Shown: one piece after another, positions 58,847 to 64,000 of the stretch | How the letters are laid out: each line of letters begins with the position of its first letter | Numbering within the stretch: the stretch's first letter is position 1 | Assembly: GCA_035222895.1 (NCBI GenBank) | Contig: JAVYIG010000599.1 | Span: forward strand, 62,001 to 126,000 | Source: Strongylocentrotus droebachiensis | Lineage: Eukaryota; Echinodermata; Echinoidea; Camarodonta; Strongylocentrotidae | Direction of reading: 5' to 3' | Length of the DNA: 64,000 nt | Translations under genes and position numbers: made by a program | The notes under the pieces: model-generated | Database searches by the model: none | What the model was told of the DNA's origin: nothing | What the model saw: only the letters and a program-made list of their open reading frames with translations

Positions 58847-60460
58847 TGAAACCTGTAGTAGGTTTGGGCAAAATATACGAAACGATTGTTTAAGATAAGG
58901 ATTGTTTTCCCCTTTCCAAATCACTGGGAGAATTCCTTTCCGTTGTAAAATGTCAAATGTAAAATGTAAAATGCGGAAAGTGTCATTGCCCTAATCATTA
59001 CCCTAATCATGCTAATAATGAAGAATCTAATTGATTTTCAAGATGAATCCCTTAAACTGTTCGAGAGGCCTCTACAGTCTTTTAAGTCAAAACTATACGG
59101 GTTTGACAAACTTTCCTGGTAAGTTCTAAAATATAGCCTAGATTTCAGGTTCAGTGGGCTTTTTCTCCTCATCAAAAATATTGTTTTTAACCTGGGGTTT
59201 TGGAGTTTATCCGTAAAGACCGTTGTTTCTGACCCTATTTTATAAAGGAAGGGCGACTGACATGAGATATTACACAGTTTATACAAAATTCTGATAAATA
59301 CTGTTTTCGTGCAAAGATGAGAAAAATAATTCTGCCTGTACATAAGGTTACTGTTTGAAAAAATTCCCTTTCTAATCAAGGACAGACAATATATATATAC
59401 ATATATATTTACAGAGCGAGAGAGTGAAATAGCCTCCAGGTAATTACCGTCACGTGCTGTGAATTGTTTTTCACAAATTGTTATTTTAACTCGTGTATAG
59501 TTGTGACGAATTGTTTGTTATAACACAGGAAGGCCTATAAAATTCGTTCGGTATTTAACCCTGCATCTGTATCCGCAGTAGTTCATTGTCAAATTGTTAA
59601 AAGTTCTGACATTAAAACGGCTATTGTCCAGAGAATTCACACTTTTGGGTAAGGTTAACATCGCTTATCAAGATAATTAAATTTCTACCCTGGAACAATA
59701 ACCACAGCAGTTAAATTTTAAATAAGTTCAAATAAAGCTGTCAATTTGCCTTTGGATTCAACGAAAATCATGCATGAAATAGCACTAACTATTAGCAATA
59801 TACGTCATTCATTACATTGTCCTACATAAAATCCTTAAGCTTTATAAACATAATGCAGGTAAACGTCTTCAAATCACTATTTGAAATCAACTGTTCAGAT
59901 AACAAAACAGCTAAGACGCACGGCGTGACTTAGTGAGACAGTGTGCGTGCGTGTGCGTGTGAGTGTATTCAGTTTTGATCTCCAATGAAGTGATTAGCTA
60001 TCATTCAGCATAGATCATAAGGCTAGTCTGCATGCATTGATTTGATTTGATTCCATTTGATTATATTTTATTTTAACACGGTACTCCCGTCAATTTACTA
60101 AATAATCTTTTTCCTGAGGGCCCTGTATAAAAGTCAGCATTAAAAAATACATAAAACGTAATACAAAATCAACAAATAGAGTAACGATACATATGGGTAC
60201 AAATAAGGTAAAAAGTATCTGCATGAACTGAGATACAGGCCAAGAAACAGGCAAAGGTTTCATCAATGCAAACTTTGAAAAAGGAGTTCACAGTGCTTCC
60301 AAGATCACGCGCTCGTTCTACACAGGTTCTTTAATAGATATACCTACTATTTCATAGAAAGAACCGATAAAATTGACCACTATGCACAGGTGATCATCAC
60401 AGAGAGGTGGCCATTGTGGCATGTTGACTGTAGTTCTGAGAAGAAGCGGAGAGTGTCAAT
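58847..60460. other. intergenic, nothing recognised
   Basis: There is a TATATATA run near 59388 and a short GTGTGCGTG run near 59940. The 113-codon frame at 59038-59379 (minus) has no familiar motif. Confidence 0.42.
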
Positions 60461-60467
60461 ACAGAAC

Positions 60468-60579
60468 GTGTAGAGAGAGCGAAAGAGATACAGAGTATCA
60501 GGAGAAGAGAGAGCGGGAGAGAAGGCGGGGGAGAGAGAGAGAGAGAGAGAGGGATAATTTATACAGAGGAACAGGAGAA

Positions 60580-60611
<32 letters not shown>

Positions 60612-60725
60612 TGCATAAGAATGAGGAGAGGTAGAATAAATACACCCTTATTCCCATGAAAGATAGAGACGGTGAGACAGAGCAAGACATCACGAGAGAG
60701 AGAGAGAGAGAGAGAGAGAAAGATA
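60468..60725 (+). repeat. GA-rich polypurine tract
   Basis: Three AG runs (about 60530-60550, 60580-60610 and 60694-60720) with purine-rich spacers. Confidence 0.94.
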
Positions 60726-62500
60726 GCAAGAGGAGTAAAAATAGAACCAGAAATCATTGAATCCTACTACGTCAATAGGATAATGATAAAAACATATATA
60801 TATTCCATTCATACATTTCAAGGACACTGACATTAAATTGTTTTTGTTATGCACATTAAACCACGATTTTGTAACACCGATGCCGACGCATCTGGTATGT
60901 CCCCTGTCTTTGTAGTCACCAGACTGAAATGGACTTTGTACATTGTAAGAATTCATGATGAATGCCAAAAAACCTAAACATAATGATTATTTAAAATTAA
61001 ATAAATCGATAGCAGTACTGCTCATGACGAATGTTGGACATGTTGTATATTATATTGAAGAATTAAAAAAATAGCAATAGGTCTGATACATACCAATATT
61101 TTTTTACTCAGCAATGAAATCATATAAATCATTTAAATTTGAATAGATTGTAGAGGGGGGAAATTATGTAAACCAAAAATGATATTATAAAGTGTGATTG
61201 TCATGCAAAATACCCACTTCCTTTCACTTTGGGGTTAAGATGAACCATAATTATTCCTACCCAAATTTCATGAAAATTATTTTAATTTGGATGAGAAGGA
61301 GCGACATTCACATCTTGACTTAAATAGAATATTCTCGAAATAGAGTTCTATGAAAAGACGTGTAATTTAAAGAAAAAATACAAACTTGACTGGTATTTAA
61401 TTTCATACCATAAAAGGGATATTTGTTTCCGATAATAAATGATTTGCCCCACTACAGATCCTTGAGATAATGTTGTACCAAAGACCAGGATAAATCTGAC
61501 TTATTTCCGTTAATAGATCCCCGGCAAAAGATGAACATTCCAAGGAAATATATGTTTAAAGTACTGCATCTATGTGTAAGAAATATTTTCCGTTTACAAC
61601 AAATAAACGATGTCCATGAAAACATCCATTTTAGTATCTGCGATATACTTCAGACATTTAGAAAAACACGGTGTAACAGTTCTTGCGTCATTTCATTAGT
61701 ATTTTGATCCGCAATCATAATACCGATTTGATATCATATTTCTCGCAAATCTTACGTGTATATTAAAGGAATATCAGATTATTCGTTTCTGCTTGAATTC
61801 CAATGCGTTTATTTGATCTGATGTACTTGTCTTTTAAAGAAAACGGTCGGTTGTCACTAGAAAATGGGTCGAACATCATCCATTAAATCGATAAACAAGA
61901 GTTATAGCTAAACTATTCCCTACTGTCGTCAGGTACAAATACAGAACACACACGCAATATTGTATTTCCGTATTATTTTTTTTTTTTCATTTCATTTTTT
62001 CATTTCATTTCCACAATGACAGCAAATAAAATTTACAAAGCTCATTGTTGTACAAAGTCATTCCAATAAAGATATTTACAAAAAAGAAATGTACATAAAA
62101 AAAATTATGGTACATGCAGTGCAGTAAAAGTATACGATTGATACTAGGAAGATAATTGCTTGATGTGTCCTAGAGGAGAAAACCTAGGAAGGCATAACTT
62201 GTAATTTAAGTTCCCTATTAAAACATAAATATTATAGCATTATTAGGTAGAAAATGCAAGAAAAAGATGGAGAAAACGGGACGATACAAAACAAAACAAT
62301 ATGACAAGACAAGCAAAACAACACAAAAACAGGATTCAATATAAAAACAATACAAATAGTTCTTTCAAATACAATTCTTTTTCATCATAATAACATCATT
62401 CAATCAAGTTATAATACATGTTAGATTCATAAATTATGATTGATAAAATTGAGTGAAATCAGTTATAATTATGAAATAAATGATAACCCCCTCCTTTACT
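60726..62500. other. intergenic, nothing recognised
   Basis: A+T-rich DNA with a T tract near 61977. No gene recognised. Confidence 0.45.
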
Positions 62501-62539
62501 ACCCAACCCCACAACAAACCCACTTCCATCTGCAACCCA

Positions 62540-62830
62540 ATCATCCCCACACGTACACATACACACTCACATACGTTTACACACCTCAATAACATACGCT
62601 CATATGCAAGAACACCCCCACACATCTCCACAGCCCCCACCCCCACCCACACGCACACACACACTAACAGACACACACACACACAAACATCAAACACACA
62701 GCAAGGTTGCCTGTCCATGCACCTTCATATCTGAAGGATGATATCCCTTTTTTCGTCAATCACCAGAGGCAAAAAAACACACACACCCACACACATCCTA
62801 CACACACATACCCACACATTTTTCTGTAAA
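62540..62830 (+). repeat. CA-rich microsatellite, two blocks
   Basis: ACACAC and CACACA with C-rich interruptions at about 62548-62702 and 62775-62820; the reverse frame reads Cys/Val-rich and is spurious. Confidence 0.93.
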
Positions 62831-63250
62831 TACAGTACAAGCAATGATTATCTATATATGTCTATAGCATATCCGCTCTTAAAATTTACAAGAATAGAAA
62901 TCTTCTTTTTTGCATAAGTTGATGAGTTATATCATTGGGGATCATTTCGGTTGGATTGAAATCCTAGCTATAAAAAGAAAAGAAAAGAAAAAGCTGAATC
63001 CGCTCTCAAAAGAGTAATTCAACCACGATTTTGGATTGGATCTGACTATAATTTTGAGCGAACGTAACACCAAACAATGTAACCCCCGACTCCTAGAATT
63101 GATTTCCACTCATTTCAAAGAGTAGGCTATGGCGTTGCTTACAGAGAAACATTTACATTAACATGACTACCGTGTAAATCAAAAAAGTTTACACTAAGTC
63201 AATTGTCATTTATTTCAAGAGTCAGCTATAAATGAAAGATTATCATACAT

Positions 63251-63870
63251 ATTTTGAAAGAGTGTTATATGCCGAATCGTTTGGTATCATTTTGTGTGGT
63301 GTGTGTTCACGCTTGGATGAACAGGAGGCATTGTTTGGGAGAGTGCAAAAATCGACTTGCGCAAAAGTATTAAAGTGAGAACATTAATTGAATGTATCAA
63401 ATGAGATGCATTGCATATGCTTTTTTCAGAAGCAAAGTCACACTCACACACATAAGGAACACACTCTCACGTAGCACATTTAGATGCAGACTGACCGAGT
63501 TCTTTGGGAATGATTGGATTTAAATTCCATTTTGATATTAAATGGGAAAATTGCACTTTTACGGTAATGTTCATTATGCAATAATGACTTGGCTGCGTGT
63601 AATTTTCATTTATCTGAGTGTGACTGTGTGTGTGTTTTGATATGTGTGGCATGAGTAATTTTTTAAGGGATGTTATTTGGATCTGCAAAGATTGAATTAA
63701 TATCCAAATCCCAATTGTTTTATTCAAACATCACATAGGCACCACTTTGGCGCAAGTCGATTTTTGCACTCTCTTAAACAATGTCTCTTATTCATCCAAT
63801 CGTGACCACATACCGCACAAAAATGATACCAAATGATTTGGGATAAAATAAAAATAAAACTCTTTCATAT
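63251..63870. mobile_element. large imperfect inverted repeat (foldback element)
   Basis: The left arm (63251-63370) and right arm (about 63741-63870) are inverted copies, sharing TTTGGTATCATTTT, CATTGTTT and the perfect block GAGAGTGCAAAAATCGACTT plus GCGC. Inner parts also pair (CACACTCACACACATA near 63440 with TGTGTGTGTTTTGATATGTG near 63625). Total about 620 bp; no coding frame. Outer limits and target duplication are not resolved. Confidence 0.8.
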
Positions 63871-64000
63871 TAAGATGTACAATAATTTACTGTTCATAAC
63901 AGATTTTTTTAATAATAAACAAGTTTCTAGGTGTAAACTTTTTTTTAAACTTTGGTTCGAATATCACGATTTATCTAATATTAAAGTGTTTAGATGGTCG
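63871..64000. other. right edge, nothing recognised
   Basis: A+T-rich DNA to the end of the window, no feature seen. Confidence 0.45.

Overview
This is an animal nuclear genome window. It is A+T-rich, has spliced genes with long introns, and is dense in microsatellites, tRNA-derived SINEs, DNA-transposon MITEs and a non-LTR retrotransposon remnant. The mix of SINE and TTAA/hAT MITE families suggests a marine invertebrate, most likely an echinoderm such as a sea urchin. That placement is inference from repeat style, not proof.

Only one protein-coding gene could be recognised. It is the 5' part of an ABCG2-like half ABC transporter on the minus strand. Coding exon 1 is 3576..3748 (57 codons plus 2 nt) and a 60-nt exon at 173..232 carries the Walker A motif GPTGSGKTS. 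They join in phase across a 3.3-kb intron full of repeats, and the rest of the gene lies beyond the left edge. From about 3.8 kb to the right end I see no convincing host gene; almost every long open frame there runs through a microsatellite or transposon.

Layout: 0-3.8 kb, ABCG2-like gene. 3.8-29.4 kb, intergenic DNA with hAT-type elements carrying 8-bp target duplications (4455..4891, 6310..7483, 19018..19375), TTAA-target MITEs (6381..6926, 9053..9248, 13656..13852, 25670..25855), SINEs, a LINE tail (10735..11088), a foldback element (12887..13237) and a PIF/Harbinger-like element filled by a minisatellite (26648..28123). 29.4-43.8 kb, a 14.4-kb array of eight copies of a roughly 1.6-1.9-kb repeat, six direct and two inverted. 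43.8-64 kb, more hAT elements (one nested, 45723..47258), TTAA MITEs (49518..50019, 53053..53600), foldbacks (50266..50430, 63251..63870) and long simple repeats.

The most interesting feature is the 29394..43759 array. One inverted copy (37078..38647) sits precisely inside a sibling copy, and removing it restores the uninterrupted sibling sequence. This shows the unit is, or recently was, a mobile element with defined ends: ACTAG at the 5' end and a near-perfect 11-bp-arm hairpin at the extreme 3' end. Insertion between two T residues without target duplication, a 3' hairpin and head-to-tail arrays together resemble Helentron/Helitron2-type rolling-circle elements, but no transposase is present and the assignment is inference. 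Each unit also has diverged internal direct repeats near its two ends.
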